Shown: positions 10,965 through 23,214, counted from the stretch's first letter. The stretch: 64,000 bases of DNA from Agrypnia vestita (GCA_016648135.1 JADDOH010011236.1:1-64000); one strand, 5' to 3'. Notes: generated by a model from the letters alone, not told the origin. Numbers and translations: made by a program.

Positions 10965-11040
10965 CGAATCCCAATTATAATAATTTCCTTGTCTGTCCAC
11001 CCATCCACCCGTCTGTCTATCCGTCGTAACTCGTGTAACT
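10965..11040 (-). repeat. SINE family B 3' remnant, minus
   Basis: Only the 3' module survives: minus-strand GACAGACGGGTGGATGG, then GACAAGGAAATTATTATAATTGG. The head is absent. Confidence 0.45.
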
Positions 11041-12433
11041 TCTTTAAAGTATATATTTTTTCTTTTTTAGTTATTCTTTAGGAACCGACATGTAAAAGTA
11101 CCGTAATATTTGACGGGTTACACATAGTTATCATTAATTTTCATCTCCTTATCGCAGGAAGTTCGAGGGCCCAAAGTCTCGACTAGGCGTTTTCGTCTTC
11201 CCCCTATCTTGCACCGCTTCTGTATTTGTTGAGAATATATTTTTTAAGTAAAAAAAACAATGAAAAAATGGTCGAATTGTGAATATTATATAAAATCTAT
11301 TCGAGGTACTTTGTGACTTATGGATGAAAAGAAATAAACACGTTTCTTAAAAAAATATAAGATTTGATTAAATTTTGAAGCTGGTAATAGAAGAACAACG
11401 CACTACTCGACGCGTTTTAAGCTCAATCATAATAATAGGTTGTACTTGTTAACTTTAGCTTGATAATATAATAAGAAATGGTGACAACAAGTAAAGGTGA
11501 TAGAATAAGTGATCTTGTAGATGGGTACACCAGGTAATACCTCTTCTATAACAAGTTATTTTAATTCCTGATAGGTATGAGTTAAGAAGGTTATCGGATA
11601 TTTTTTTTTAATAATTTGTGTTTTGTATTGCGCCGAGGAATGATACGACTATCACGTTATGGATGAATTGCTGACGTCACACGGTTCAACGTCTGATAGG
11701 GAGATATGTCAATTTTAAATGTCTTAAATTAAATAAAAATAAAAAGTTTTATAGAATTTAGGTAGGTATCACCTAAATCTAGTAAGAACGTAACATGTGG
11801 TTTCGGGATGGAACCTGTATTAATTCGTATTTGAGGGAAGACTCCACATTCAGAAAACGATCGTCGGAGAATACCAGCACAAAAATGTTATTAAGAGCTG
11901 GCGTTCAGAACATGTGTGTAACAAGTGGCGAGTGATATACCTATAAATGGCTTCCGCCCATTTGGAGTACTCTTTTTGGTATTTTACCTATATATTTATG
12001 TATATTAAACATTATATATACCTTACAACGGTATGTATTTATTATATGTATGTACATAAATGTACATACCACAATATCTACGAGCTCCCAGTTGGCAGTC
12101 GTGGCAGAGCGATTATGGAATCGGACTATTGTAGGATCGAGACGTGCCAGATGGGAGTTTTATTTTCACAGTACATATAGCCAAGACACAAACCACTTTA
12201 ATGTATTGACATTATCTGTCGCTAGGTAGAGTCCGATGCTTGGCACTACTCGTCTGTAACGGTGGACTATGTGTGCCATATTAGAGCTGGAACGGTACAC
12301 TACAGATATGTCCGAGTGGGTATTGCTCGCGTTCATTCGTTATGTTAGCTTGTATATACCTACTGTGGTAGACCACATCCATTTTTAACAGGAAATTATA
12401 TTTCCAACGTCATAAAGTACTTCCGCTACTAAA
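11041..12433. other. Intergenic, no gene seen
   Basis: AT-rich. A tRNA-like stretch at about 12085-12160 (GGCAGTCGTGGCAGAGCGA, then GGATCGAGAC) looks like another decayed SINE head but has no partner in the window. A palindromic TGACGTCA-like site lies near 11671. Confidence 0.4.
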
Positions 12434-13089
12434 TCTATACCTATAAAACTCAATGTCTGTCTGTCTGTTCTCTATACAAATCTATACCGTTCATCCGATT
12501 CGATTCAAACTCTGCATACTTATGTTTTAGGATCCGGCGGGTAACAAAGGCGACATTTTCCCCCTATACTTTAACCCCTTCCCCTCCCAATGATATATTT
12601 TCGATGAAAATCTGTACCGTTTGACTGATTGGACTCAAAATTTTGAAACTTATTCTTAAAGTCTCGGCGGGTAACATACGCGACATTTCCCCCTATTATT
12701 TTAACCCTTCCCCTCCGCTGATTTATTTTAGATGCAAATCTGTACCGTTTGACCGATCGGACTCAAAATTTGGAAACTTATTCTTTAGGACTCGGCAGAT
12801 AACATAGACCACAACTCCCCCTCCTCTTTTACCCCTTTCCTTCTTCCTGATATATTTTCCACGCAAAACTATACCGTTTTACCGGTCGGACTTAAAATTT
12901 GTAAACTTTTTCTTTAGGACCCGGCGGGTAACAAAGGTGACATTTATTCCCTTCTAGTTTACCCTTTCTCCTCCCTCTGATATATTTTCGATGCAAATCT
13001 ATACTGTTTGAATCAAACCTTTGTTTCCTCCCACAAATTTATTTTCAACTCAATCCTAAACCCGTGCAACGCCGGGTACGAACAGCTAG
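12434..13089 (+). mobile_element. Non-autonomous Helitron, copy 1
   Basis: The element starts TC after an A and ends CTAG before a T, matching Helitron insertion between A and T without target duplication. About 10 bases before the end is the expected hairpin (ACCCG...CGGGT). The second copy at 39523-40171 has the same ends and almost the same length (649 against 656 bp). The interior is a run of about five degenerate repeats of roughly 115 bp built around GTACCGTTTGACCGATCGGA and a GGCGGGTAACATAG phrase. There is no Rep/helicase ORF, so movement would depend on an autonomous relative. Confidence 0.85.
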
Positions 13090-13678
13090 TATTAAATATG
13101 ATCAAATAGATAAAGCTACAGGAATGTGGGAAGATACAACTTATGCGAAATGCCAAGACTTCTTTCAAACATCAACATTGACAGAGCTATGTAGTTATAC
13201 CTATAGTAGCGGTATATATATGATTGTTGTGCTTTATTGCTATCCTGGGAATGGGGCCGGATATACGCTCTGGAAATAGGGATTTGCTTAAAAAGGACAG
13301 CCCGCGGGACCTCGGGAAATTTACGTAATACTGAATGTTTGTCTTAATCTTGTGTCATTACAAGATGCGAGAATAACATAAGGAGATGGTGGTTCAACAA
13401 GGTGTAGTGGAATGTCGGCAGGTCGCCCAAAAACTGCACAGATGAAGGCTTCCACAAATAAGTCACAATAATTTCGTCTGCCAAGTGGCTAAGGGGCACG
13501 ACTGACCTTTGGCAAGAACAGAACTAAGAAAAAATAATATATCAGTATAAAAGTACTTGACACGATGTGCACGAGCTGACACCTACCGGTTGCTTAGGTT
13601 ATCCGCGCCAGCCGCCCAGTCACTGTCATACTAAATGCAAAAATGAAAAAACGAGGACAATTTATTCTCAAATCATCG
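13090..13678. other. No gene seen; possible decayed SINE head
   Basis: A short frame (13064-13279) begins inside the Helitron end and has no recognisable domain. TCTGCCAAGTGGCTAAGGGG near 13480 is box A-like, but no box B follows. Confidence 0.35.
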
Positions 13679-14046
13679 ATTAAATAAGATAAATTATACA
13701 AGTTACACAGAGTCGGAGCTATTTATATGGAAAACGTGTATGGAAGTCTTTATAGAGCAGCCACAGAACGTACGACCCTAAGAAGCTTGCTTAAGTGATC
13801 ACTTTACACAACGCAACGTTACCTAAGAACAATCACACATTATCAATATTATGAAAAGTGTTAGTATATGGCTTTTCTTGGGGTGGAATCGGTGAAAGTT
13901 GCATTTTGTAAAGTGATAATTTAAGTCAGCCTGAAGATAGGTCGAAAGCCCTGTAAAAACACAATAAAGACTTTTATACATACTTTCCTATATTAATAGC
14001 TTCGTCTCTTTGAGATATCTGTAATATAACTTAATTAATTAATAAT
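13679..14046. mobile_element. Foldback (long inverted repeat) element, full copy
   Basis: Two arms of roughly 130-150 bp, about 13679-13830 and 13895-14046, are imperfect inverted copies. The shared phrases are CGGAGCTATTTATATGG, CGTGTATGGAAGTCTTTATA and TTAAGTGATCACTTTACA. Single arms occur at 16014-16185, 27820-27940 and 49185-49330. No ORF is present. A structure of two arms around a short spacer, without coding sequence, is that of a foldback element or large MITE. Confidence 0.65.
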
Positions 14047-15040
14047 TAAAAGTCTGTGGACAGAATCCAGTAATTATGTTTTAGAACACACATATACCTA
14101 AACATATTGTGAAATAGGGGACATTTGAAAACGGAAAAAATGTAAGATTAGAAACTTTTAGTATGAACATTTAAGTCAAATCACTAGTAGGCGTGAAACA
14201 TGTATCATGCAACCCGTGCATAGACAGAATAATATGTCTTTCCTTACTTATTTTTGTCTCAACAGCTTCTTATGTATTACAGTTCCCACGAATTTCCTAA
14301 TTTCGGGAAGAATCTCACGATGAACATTTAAATTCTACGGAATTTTCTAATACTATTTCGAAGGCTAGAATATTTTAACTTACTTTAAGAATAAAAGAGA
14401 GCCTCCGATGTAGTGTACTATTTGAATTTAATTTTTAACACAATTATCAACGGGTGTGACACGACAGTACAATGTAATAATATTTTATGACAATTAGGAT
14501 AATACCGTGGTAGAGAATACACTCTTTATGCTATTAATAAATTAGTTAATTTTATTTTTCGTTAACAGGTTTTCTTACAGCCAGAAACCCTAATTCTACA
14601 GGAGTAAATACAATACATGTGAAGATTAGGTATTTGGTTGGTGTGTGTGTGTGTGTGTAAATATGTATGTACCTATATGTGTGTATGCACCCACGCGCAC
14701 ATCTGTGAGGGGAAATGTGTCACTAAAATTTTGTGATGATATCCTACCATAATGGATTGGAATTTGAAACAAAATTATACGTCATTAGTGTAAAGGTCTC
14801 ACTAGGGACTAGGGTTGTGTCACTAAGTTTTATAACACCAATCTGGGCTATTCCTCTCCTCTACCTAAAATGATCAACCACTATAACGAGATATCATCCA
14901 GAGACGGCAACCTTGATATATTCTTTATGACACAGGCTCAGTTCAAAAGTGAAATATTGATAAATTTGACTGACGCTCTAGTGTGTAACACGTGCTCGTC
15001 ATAGACACACGGTGTTGACCTTGGAACCCGTGCACTCGAG
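14047..15040. other. Intergenic; (GT)n microsatellite at 14641-14658
   Basis: A run of nine GT units is the only structured feature that I can support. No coding frame resembles a known protein. Confidence 0.5.
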
Positions 15041-15048
15041 ATAAACTT

Positions 15049-15440
15049 AATCTAGAATTCATTCCTAAATATTTATTGATTTGTGCAGGTTTTTATATTA
15101 TTATGAATATTATTTACAATTTATTTACCATTAAGGCATTTTTTATTAATAATTTATTATTTATTTATAAAAGGCGTATTGTGTTATGTTAAAACTTGTT
15201 AATCAATATCGATTTTCGATAATTTAATCTGAATATTATTTACGATTGATTTTATCATTAAGGCATTATTTATAAATCATAAGCAATCTATTAAATATTA
15301 TTTAAAAACTTATTAATCTGGAACTCATTCTTAAAATTGTATTTATTGATTTGCATTGGTCCGAATATTATTTACAATAAAAGTTCATTATTTATTCATT
15401 ACTTATTATTAATTTATCGTAAAAAGTGTATTGTGTAATT
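15049..15440. repeat. AT-rich degenerate tandem repeat
   Basis: GAATATTATTTACAAT-like phrases recur near 15103, 15231 and 15363, and the longer phrase GAA(T/C)TCATTC...TATTTATTGATTTG recurs about 268 bp apart (15055 and 15323). This indicates two to three tandem units that have diverged. Confidence 0.5.
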
Positions 15441-16013
15441 ATATCATATTCAAAATTTTCACAAAATATTAATACTTTGTAACCTAATGTCAGTCTAGGA
15501 CCATCTATTAATGACCTGTTGACAGACTGTTTGTTAAAAAAATAAAAATACAAAAGGTTTCTTCTCTTCAACAACCAACGCGAGACAGTTTAATGTGTGA
15601 AGCGGTATAAACTCAAAAGTACATTTAATGGTGGAAGGAGGACAGGACGTATGGTGACCCTAGTCGCGAGTGTATTCGTAACAAAGCCATCAAAATACCG
15701 AGACATAATGGAGATATTAAATTGAATCAAGCGAGGAATTTCAAGTGATGGAAAGCTGCACCGCGTGCGATGATTCAATTTAGAAGTATTTTACTCCCAA
15801 AGTGATCCAAATCACTGAAGAGTGGGCGGCCATTGCCCAATTCCCGGGCGGATCACCGCTGCGCAGGACAGGCGCTCCCAACTCTCGGATATTTAGACTT
15901 GGTGAAGTTTTAGGATGCACTGATTGAAGACGTGTTTGTAGGTGCATAGTAAAATTTTAGCTTGCTATTCATTTATTTCGCGGTACATCATCCATGTTAG
16001 TGTATTTTGCTAA
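15441..16013. other. No gene seen
   Basis: Short overlapping frames on the minus strand (15392-15574 and 15590-15778) have no recognisable domain. No repeat was identified. Confidence 0.4.
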
Positions 16014-16185
16014 TCACCTTGATTTACTTGCAACTGGTGAACGTTGCCTTGTGTAGTGTGATCACTTAAGCCAGCTCATACAGGTTATAAGCCCTGCGCC
16101 ATCATATAAAAAAGACTTCCATACACGTTTCTTATATAAATAGCTTCGTTTCGATGAGATTTCTATAATTTATCTTGATCACGAG
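16014..16185 (-). repeat. Foldback family, single arm
   Basis: Matches the arm of the 13679-14046 element in reverse orientation (TGTGATCACTTAAGCCAGCTC, AGACTTCCATACACGTTTC, ATATAAATAGCTTCGT). The partner arm is missing. Confidence 0.6.
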
Positions 16186-16442
16186 GGAGGTGTTCAAACA
16201 CAGACGGAGCAGATTAAAATTAACGGTACTCGCATGAAAAAGCACTAAGATTATCGTATTATATTTCACAATTATTATTAATACTACCCGTACACCAATC
16301 ACGGAGCATATTTTAAATATTATTTATTTATTTATAGACAATAAAATAAAAAAATCTGTCAAACGTCGAACGCAGAAGGCGTAAATTAATGATTCTTAGC
16401 TGAGGCCGTACAATATGTAGTATATATAGTAATTTTTGACGG

Positions 16443-16612
16443 ACCATAGAGCAGCGGCGGTGGCTATGTCGGTTGGTTGCCGCATACCCATCTGCACTTT
16501 CGAGGTTCGGATCTTTCTACGGCCGCGTAATTTAATTTTTTTAGCAGTGAATTCCAAGAAGTTACGGACTTACGGGACAGACAGACAACGAAATTATTAT
16601 ATTTAGATTACG
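16443..16612 (+). repeat. SINE family B, fullest copy
   Basis: Box A-like GTGGCTATGTCGGTTGG and box B-like GAGGTTCGGATC lie about 35 bases apart. Then come a GGCCGCGTAATTTAATTTTTTTAGC body and the end GGGACAGACAGACAACGAAATTATTATATTTAGATTA. The spacing of the two boxes is right for a tRNA-derived pol III promoter. Confidence 0.65.
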
Positions 16613-19379
16613 CGGGTAATATTTAAGCGATAGAATTATAATAGAGAGGTCGAAACCAAACCTGCTAATCGGTCATGGAACAACAGAAGATTTCTGGGCT
16701 CAGTTGTCGTGTATAACTGATGTCACACAGTAGGGGTAATCCATTTCAAGTTAACCCGCACTGATTGCTTAACCGTTTAAGATAAAATCATATTTTGTTG
16801 ATGCATTTTCTTAAGTTTTATTCTTATTGTATCTGGTTTAAAAATGGCGGCCATTTCTGTTTACGGCCTCGCGCCGTTTTTCGCGTTTGCAGGTATCAAC
16901 AATTTTCTAAATTATCAGCACCGGGCTATCCTTGACTTTTCAAATAAATTGCACTGTGTTCAATACATTCTGGCCTATAAATCGAATACCTACCATATTT
17001 ACCTACCTAATATGTTTTTGTTATTGTACTATTTGTAGCCAAAGTTATTGAGGGTAATTTTTGTAGGGTAATTTCTCAAAGAAGGAACAGTGTCTCAGCC
17101 TCAATTTTAATGTTAATTTAATTTTTTCCAGTTTTTTAGTTGCAATATCTTTGTTGGAGGACCAGGTAAAAATTTGAAAATTATACAAATAAAAGGTGTT
17201 TATGGTATGTGACTTCCGAATAAATTTCAACTTCGAGATTTAACTCAAAATTGAAATTGAATGAAAAGTGAATATTGTGGCTAATGGTAGTCCTATCGAT
17301 TTCTTTTGACAGACATTATGGTCCTAGCTATACAGTACATCCAAAATACTCGTAGCTTTCCTGTTTTGACATCGGAATCGCTAACTGTCGTTCCTTGCAT
17401 ACTTTTCTGTCCAAAATTATGATTGTTGATGTTGCGAGATTTGCCGTTTTGTTGAATTGTTAGATTTAGAATATTTTTTTTCAAAAATAGTAGGTGTACC
17501 CGATAATTCCAACCCATTTTAATACCTATCATATAACAGACGATAAGGCGAGAAAAATAAAACTGGTTTTATTTTGCTGTTCCTATACCATATTAGAAGT
17601 AAGAGTGTGCATCTACGGTAATAATCATGTAATAGTTTTTTGTAATGTTTACGTTAAGTCACGTGGTAGAGGACGGTTGTTAATATAATCTTCTCGATCT
17701 TTTGATCTTAAAGTGTTATGCTCGAGATCTATTTACTGCGTGCATCACCGTATAATACACTATACATCACTATAGGCACACACCCACGCTTTTTTTATAT
17801 ATTGCAAGACGGGAGGTATACACGGATGATCGACGAAGATTCAGTAGCAGTATTAAAAATTGGAATTGGAAAATGAAATGAGCGAAATACTAAATATGAC
17901 AAATAATGCACTTGGTGACAAATCCACAAGTGTAAAACTGCTCCTCGGGGGAAGGAGAATATTGACGAGCCCGGGCGGTAAAACAATCACTGCTTCTGAT
18001 GATGATGATGATGACGTGGGATTTCAGCAGCGAGCGTAAAGTAGTCCAAGAATGCCGACACAATAGAATTCCTCAAACACCGCATTCTTCTTCGGCGATA
18101 GAAGGAAAGCGGGCCCCGGACAACCATCGCTATAATATCACAGCACCACGATCTGTACAAATCTCTACGTTCGGATACAATTTCCACAAGAGCGAGCAAA
18201 GCGCACGGTTTAGTCGGAATTTTACCGGCGTTTCGTAATTTGACCTTACGTGTGTTGAAGTACAGGCGCTCTCTACTTTTAGTAACAATGTGTTTGCTTT
18301 GTCCCGTTTCGAATTATCAGAGTACAAAAACAATCGCGGAGGAGATATCGGAGAGAAGAATCTTTGTAAAACGAACAGAAGCGAATAGTGAGAAAATAAA
18401 TCCCCAGTGACTAATAATGGACTACGATATTTTGTCTCGAAATATGCTCGAAACTATTAGGTTGACGGGTAAATTGTCCGCCGCTTTTTAAAATTTATAT
18501 TGTAGCATAACCAAAAACGAAAACAAATTCGAAAACTACGTACAATTATCATTCGGGAGAGAAGACAGTAGGTCCAGCGTTCTAGAGGCGCAACATCAAC
18601 CCCTTCCACAGACGCCAGAAGGGCCTGGTCGTCAGGCTCCGAAGCTTGACCCTTTTCTGACTTGACTAAGCTGGTATCACGAGCTTGAAGCGAACGAGCC
18701 ACTACTAGTAGTAAGTAGACGTGCCCCCACGCTAATCGTGTCTTCGCCGAAAAGGTGCTTGAGATCGAGAAATGCAGTTTTCCACTATTCATGAAGTGGT
18801 ACAGAATAATGTGGTATACGAGTATATGTGTATGGTTTTCGATGCGTATATTAATTTCCTAACCCATTAAAGAATTATATTATGACGCGAATAAAACGGC
18901 GGGTAGTTCTGGGATCATATGTTAGCGATTAGATATTTTTGCATCTGTGCGCCACAATGCATTTATACTTCAGAAATGCATCAAAGATACAACAAACTAA
19001 TAGCAACGTGTAGATTCTTGGGGTCGGTAAATTAAAAAAGTTAACAGGCTCTGCACCCAGCCTAATGCTTCTGGGGCCGCCTTGTGCACCTCTAAGAATT
19101 TGTAACTCAGGTTGAACATGAATAGATTCCACGTTGTATAGCCTGTATAAAATCCATTCCAGATATAACCGGGTGGACTAAATTATGTTTAATGATTTTT
19201 ATATTATTGAACAAGTTCCACGAGAAATCAGCCGTGGCTGCGCAGCGTCAACACTGGCCTCTACACAACCTAGCAAAGTGAACGGAAACATTGGCTGCGG
19301 CAGCGAAACGGCTACTACCTAAAAGCAATCGACAAAGATATTGCTTTCTGCTAATTAGGTAATTATTGCGTTAATTAGG
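16613..19379. other. Long stretch without a supported gene
   Basis: Frames here are short and overlap on opposite strands (for example 17987-18199 minus and 17999-18238 plus). A GAT-type trinucleotide run lies near 17998-18013. The 111-codon minus frame at 18457-18792 has a polar stretch (SEKGQASEPDDQ) but I do not recognise it, and no convincing splice pair flanks it. I see no transposon ends. Confidence 0.45.
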
Positions 19380-19610
19380 TAATCGCGGCGCGTGCGCAGT
19401 AGGCAGGCAGCGGCGGCGGGACAGGTCGAAATGTCCTCGGCGCGCCTATATCTTGGCCAACGTCTATTTATGTGCTTCGGCCGAAGCTGCGCACGTGACG
19501 TCACAATCATAATTACCGACACAATGCATTATGGCGTGTCCGTGTCCCGCCGGACCACCGTCGTTCTAACAATGACGGGTGACGAAATGCTTCCGATCCT
19601 GACGTAACTA
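19380..19610. promoter_or_regulatory. GC-rich, CRE/E-box-containing promoter-like patch
   Basis: In AT-rich surroundings this patch is rich in CG dinucleotides. It carries the compound site CACGTGACGTCA (19491-19502), in which an E-box CACGTG overlaps a full cAMP-response element TGACGTCA. Just upstream, at 19430, an ATG sits after GGTCGAA and opens a 71-codon frame (GTG/ATG mixture at its start) with no recognised domain. A host promoter or first exon would explain the composition, but no transcript evidence is available. Confidence 0.3.
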
Positions 19611-20160
19611 TTACAGGTGCGGATTGAACTTTGTGGTATATTTTAATAGCACGGATTTTTAGAAGCTCGTATATTAAAATGTAAAAATAAGCTGCATTCC
19701 TCGCAGATGATGATCTACGTAATATGTTGTATTCAAGGACTGAGCGACATCTGCCCACAATGTTTTGATGGGCATCTATCTGCTTTGAATCCTGCCAACG
19801 CGACCGATTTCCATTTGATCAATGCAACTTTTACTGCATGGCCTTTATGGTTATTAAGTATAAAAAATAAAAACACGCAAAAATTAAGATGTATATAAGA
19901 ATAGAGTTATACACCCCCATATAAGAATGATCTTGAACTATTTACTTATTTGTCTGCATACGGTGCACAGTCCCATTGGATAAAAATGGTAAAAAAAATA
20001 GCCATCCTTACAGATAAAACAGTATTAAAAAAGTACACAAGAAAGTAATTAAAATAATAATCACAAAGGCAGTACAAATTTTAAAATAACTCTCTATAAA
20101 ATTAAATAAAAAATATACACAGAAAATAAATTGAATAAAACAGTAAAACATTAGGAGATA
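19611..20160. other. No gene seen
   Basis: AT-rich sequence between the GC patch and the LINE fragment. Short frames only. Confidence 0.4.
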
Positions 20161-20164
20161 AAAA

Positions 20165-20425
20165 GCCCTCACTGTCTCAGAATCGACTGCATGTTTCTTT
20201 TGAAAGTAGTCAAGCTGTTATGAAATACATCTACAAACTCACTGTACTCATTGCCCAGTCTGTGTGGTCTCGGCAGTAACGAGTGTATGCGGTAATTTGT
20301 CCTCGTGTTATCGTCATATAATATATATTTTGAACGTGTTGACAACGGACAAACGTACTTTAGAAAGAAGATCCAGGGTGTCAATTTGAGAATTGATAAT
20401 TTTGTATATATCTATACAGAAACAT
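20165..20425 (-). pseudogene. LINE reverse transcriptase C-terminal fragment, minus
   Basis: On the minus strand, pieces of a non-LTR ORF2 C-terminus appear in order: YKIINSQIDTLDLLSKVRL, a frame change, then RTNYRIHSLLPRP and FVDVFHNSLTTFKRN up to a stop. The order (KIINS.ID, LLSKV, P.HRT/RP, DIF..SL..FKR) is that of Jockey/CR1-type LINEs beyond the reverse transcriptase. The reverse transcriptase itself is absent, as expected for a 5'-truncated copy. Stops at about 20305-20315 and the frame change mark it as dead. The exact clade is not determined. Confidence 0.65.
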
Positions 20426-20666
20426 TTTTAGTGTATTAATTTTTTTCTATACGAATAATATCAACATTAATCTAATATCTAATCAAGATAATACATCGCG
20501 CAACTATAAAACCTTATTGGAAATAAAATTGATCAAATTGAACTTAAAACACCTCTAAGCACCTACTTCCACCACACACCAAAGACCTACTTCAAAGGAG
20601 CTGAATGTGACCGAAACACGAAGCCTTCACAGTTATGCGGTGAAGCGGTATGCAAGGTCTAACTGA

Positions 20667-20903
20667 GCGACGAAGCAGTACACAGTCACTGACGACTTGC
20701 CAAGAGATGAATGCGATGAATCAACCGCAGTGATCACAGCTGAACAAGAGCTCTACGCGGAGATTGAAAAGGCACTTAAGGAAATAACCCGACTAAGACT
20801 CGACAACTTGCAACATGTGCTAATTGAAATGGCTCTGTTGGAAAATGGTGGCGACCGAGGACGCTACTTGCAAAAAATGTATAAATTTGACTATAGCAAT
20901 TAA
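20667..20903 (+). CDS. Unknown ORF or exon, Glu/Leu-rich helical
   Basis: Open from just after a stop at 20664 to a stop at 20903. It contains the readable block EQELYAEIEKALKEI, then LQHVLIEMALLENGGD and YLQKMYKFDYSN. The heptad-like spacing of Leu and charged residues suggests one or two amphipathic helices. There is no good ATG at the beginning (the first in-frame Met is internal), so this would be a 3' exon, a fragment or a pseudogene rather than a complete gene. The upstream boundary could be the CCAAG at about 20704. I do not recognise the protein, and it is not adjacent to a transposon end that would explain it. Confidence 0.35.
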   Translation, partial: ATKQYTVTDDLPRDECDESTAVITAEQELYAEIEKALKEITRLRLDNLQHVLIEMALLENGGDRGRYLQKMYKFDYSN

Positions 20904-21440
20904 GCTAGTTAGGAAGCAGAGAGGGCAAGTTAATTAGTAACAAAGTAAGACGATAAAGGCAAGCGGTGAAGAATGCTGGGTTGGAAGATGTTTGCTTCTA
21001 ATCTCTTTATTTTATTATATTTCATTTGAAAACAAAAAAATATTTTTTCTAGAGTACATTGGACTAGTGACACAGTGTAAGTATAGTAAGTAAGAAATGA
21101 AAAAAATATGGGTAGGTACAGTGCATTCAGATCTTTAATAATAAGTTTTAACGTGTGAGTGCCTATACGCAAATTAAATAACTTTGTTTGTGTTAGTTAG
21201 CTCACGGATTGGTGGAATCACTGTGGAGTGCACTCATACACGTCTCAGTGTGTTTCCCACCGACGCGTGGTTTGCATATTTTTTAATGATTAATTTTTAC
21301 AGTTTTTTATTTATTTATTTATTAATGATAACAGTGCACCCTCTTACAACTTGAATCGTACTTATGTTTAATGTTTCCAAGTGTTCGGTTACATCTTTCA
21401 CTAGGGCCCAAAAAACTCTATTCTATCGCTACAAAATGAA
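20904..21440. other. No gene seen
   Basis: AT-rich spacer between the unknown ORF and the LINE fragment. One minus frame (20930-21172) is not recognisable. Confidence 0.4.
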
Positions 21441-21474
21441 CGACCGAAATCTAACATGAACGTCGAATAGATTT

Positions 21475-22075
21475 GTGAGCAACCTGTCATTTCACAATCA
21501 CATAGAGGCGGTCAGTGGTAATGCATTGAAAATGTTAGGATTTGTTCTGCGTACAGCCAGGGTTTTCGAAAACACCCGCGTACTGAGAACTCTTTACAAT
21601 TCTTTGGTGCGAAGTAGACTCGAGAGTGCCTCGATGATTTGGGAGCCGCATGAGCTTAAGTACTTACTCACTTATGGTAGAGAAAATACAAAAAAGTTTC
21701 TAAAATATATCTACATGAGAGTGTGGGCATTATCCTTGGCTTTACCCAACCGAGTTCCTCCAGGGTATGCTTGGCTACAATAGTTTAGAGACTAAAAGGA
21801 AGGTGTATCTGATTACGCATTTTGTTGTTGCGCGGTATGATCGATAATCCTGAAATTATGCAGAGCATTGGTTTGTATATTCTTGATAATTACCTAAGAT
21901 AACGTCAGCATAGATTGTTTCACATACAGTATACAGGACCAACCTGCCAATGGTTATGCCTGTTGGAAGAGCTACTGCTATGCTAAACAATATTACTCTG
22001 GATATTGATCTGTTCCATGTCTCTTTGAGGGTTTTCCGAAGCAGGATTCTCCTACACCTTTGATATAAATGAATT
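21475..22075 (+). pseudogene. LINE (Jockey/CR1-type) ORF2 C-terminal fragment
   Basis: The frame reads LSFHNHIEAVSGNALKMLGF, then RTLYNSLVRSRLESASMIW, the post-reverse-transcriptase 'thumb' block of Jockey/CR1-type LINEs (usual form LY.SLVRS.LEYAS..W.P). After a frame change near 21670 it continues KKFLKYI, GYNSLETKRKVYLI, and pieces of the C-terminal domain to about 22070. The N-terminal endonuclease and catalytic reverse transcriptase are absent, consistent with 5' truncation during target-primed insertion. Several stops follow. The 3' untranslated region lies immediately downstream (22080-22285). Confidence 0.75.
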
Positions 22076-22083
22076 TATATACT

Positions 22084-22275
22084 TTTGATATTTTGTTTAT
22101 TTTCTTTTGTATATTTTCTTACTTTTAATAATATTTACGAATTAAACATATGTTTGTAATGTAAATGTAATATTAAAAAAAAAGTTTGATATTTTGTTGT
22201 TTGTATATTTTCTTACTGTTAATAATATTTACGAATTAAACATATGTTTGTAATGTAAATGTTACATTAAAAATA
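22084..22275 (+). repeat. Tandemly duplicated LINE 3' end
   Basis: A block of about 95 bp (TTTGATATTTTGTT ... TTTGTATATTTTCTTAC ... AATATTTACGAATTAAACA ... TGTAATGTAAATGT) occurs twice, at 22084-22178 and 22186-22268. An A/T-rich tail (AAATAAATAAATTGAATTGA) ends the second copy. Confidence 0.7.
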
Positions 22276-22494
22276 AATAAATTGAATTGAACTAAATATG
22301 TACTTCATTTTCAAGTATTCGAATAATTTTTTGCTTCATTTTCAGCTTCGTCCAGTCTTTGTCGTTTATTTACAGCCATTGATAGATAATCGTATTAACA
22401 TTAACATAAGACCGTGCCTTTGGTCAATTACAAAATAAACAAACGTAAAATAACAAAAAAAAAACAACTAATATTAAAAAATTATATATGTATA

Positions 22495-23189
22495 CAGGGT
22501 TATTTGGTAAACATTAATAACTTCGCAGGATCATATTCCTGCCATGATTATGAGTCGAAAATGTTCGAGCAAGCATGACCTAATATCAATAGTTATGGAG
22601 ATAATGCCACATTAAAGATTGCATTTTTTTCAATATTTCTGACTTATTTTTTGTAAAACGTTGGACTATCATTACAGCAACTTATATCGAATATGAAAAA
22701 TTCATCCACTTTAACACAAGTCAATAGTTACGGAGATATGCGACATCAAAGTTTGCATTTTCTATTTCAATACTTCTGACTTATTTTTTGTAAAACTTTG
22801 GATTATCATTACAGTACTTATATCGAATATGAAAAATTCATTCTCTTTAATACAAGTCAAATACAATAATAAAAACCTTCGAATATCAATTGGAAAACGT
22901 TCCAATTGGAATTTCTGCAGTGTTTTCACTTCACTTCAGTGTTGTTTTCGCATTATTTAACTTGTATGGAAACGAATAAATTTTTCGTAATCGATATAAA
23001 TTACTGTTATGATAGTTCAACGTTTTGTAAAGAATAAGTCGGAAATGTTGAAAAAAATGCAAACTTTTATATTGCATACCTCCAAAACTATTGATATTAG
23101 TTTACGACTGCTTAAACATTTTCGACTCATAATCAAGGCAGGAATATGGATAGTCCTGCTAGGTTATTAATGTTTTCCAAATAACCCTG
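22495..23189. mobile_element. Palindromic TIR element with TA duplication, copy 1
   Basis: Ends are CAGGGTTATTTGG and CCAAATAACCCTG, flanked by TA on both sides (22493-22494 and 23190-23191). Inner phrases TTAATAACTTCGCAGGA and ATGAGTCGAAAATGTTC are repeated inverted at the other end. TA duplication and CAG ends suggest a Tc1/mariner-type MITE. No transposase frame is present. The centre contains duplicated modules around TTATTTTTTGTAAAACGTTGG. Confidence 0.8.
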
Positions 23190-23214
23190 TACCTACATAT
23201 ATTGCAAAAATTGA

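Noticed and set aside
17998..18013. GAT trinucleotide run
   Set aside because: Ordinary microsatellite; overlapping frames give Met or His runs only.
18457..18792. 111-codon minus frame with a polar stretch
   Set aside because: No domain, no splice signals and no repeat or conservation argument available.
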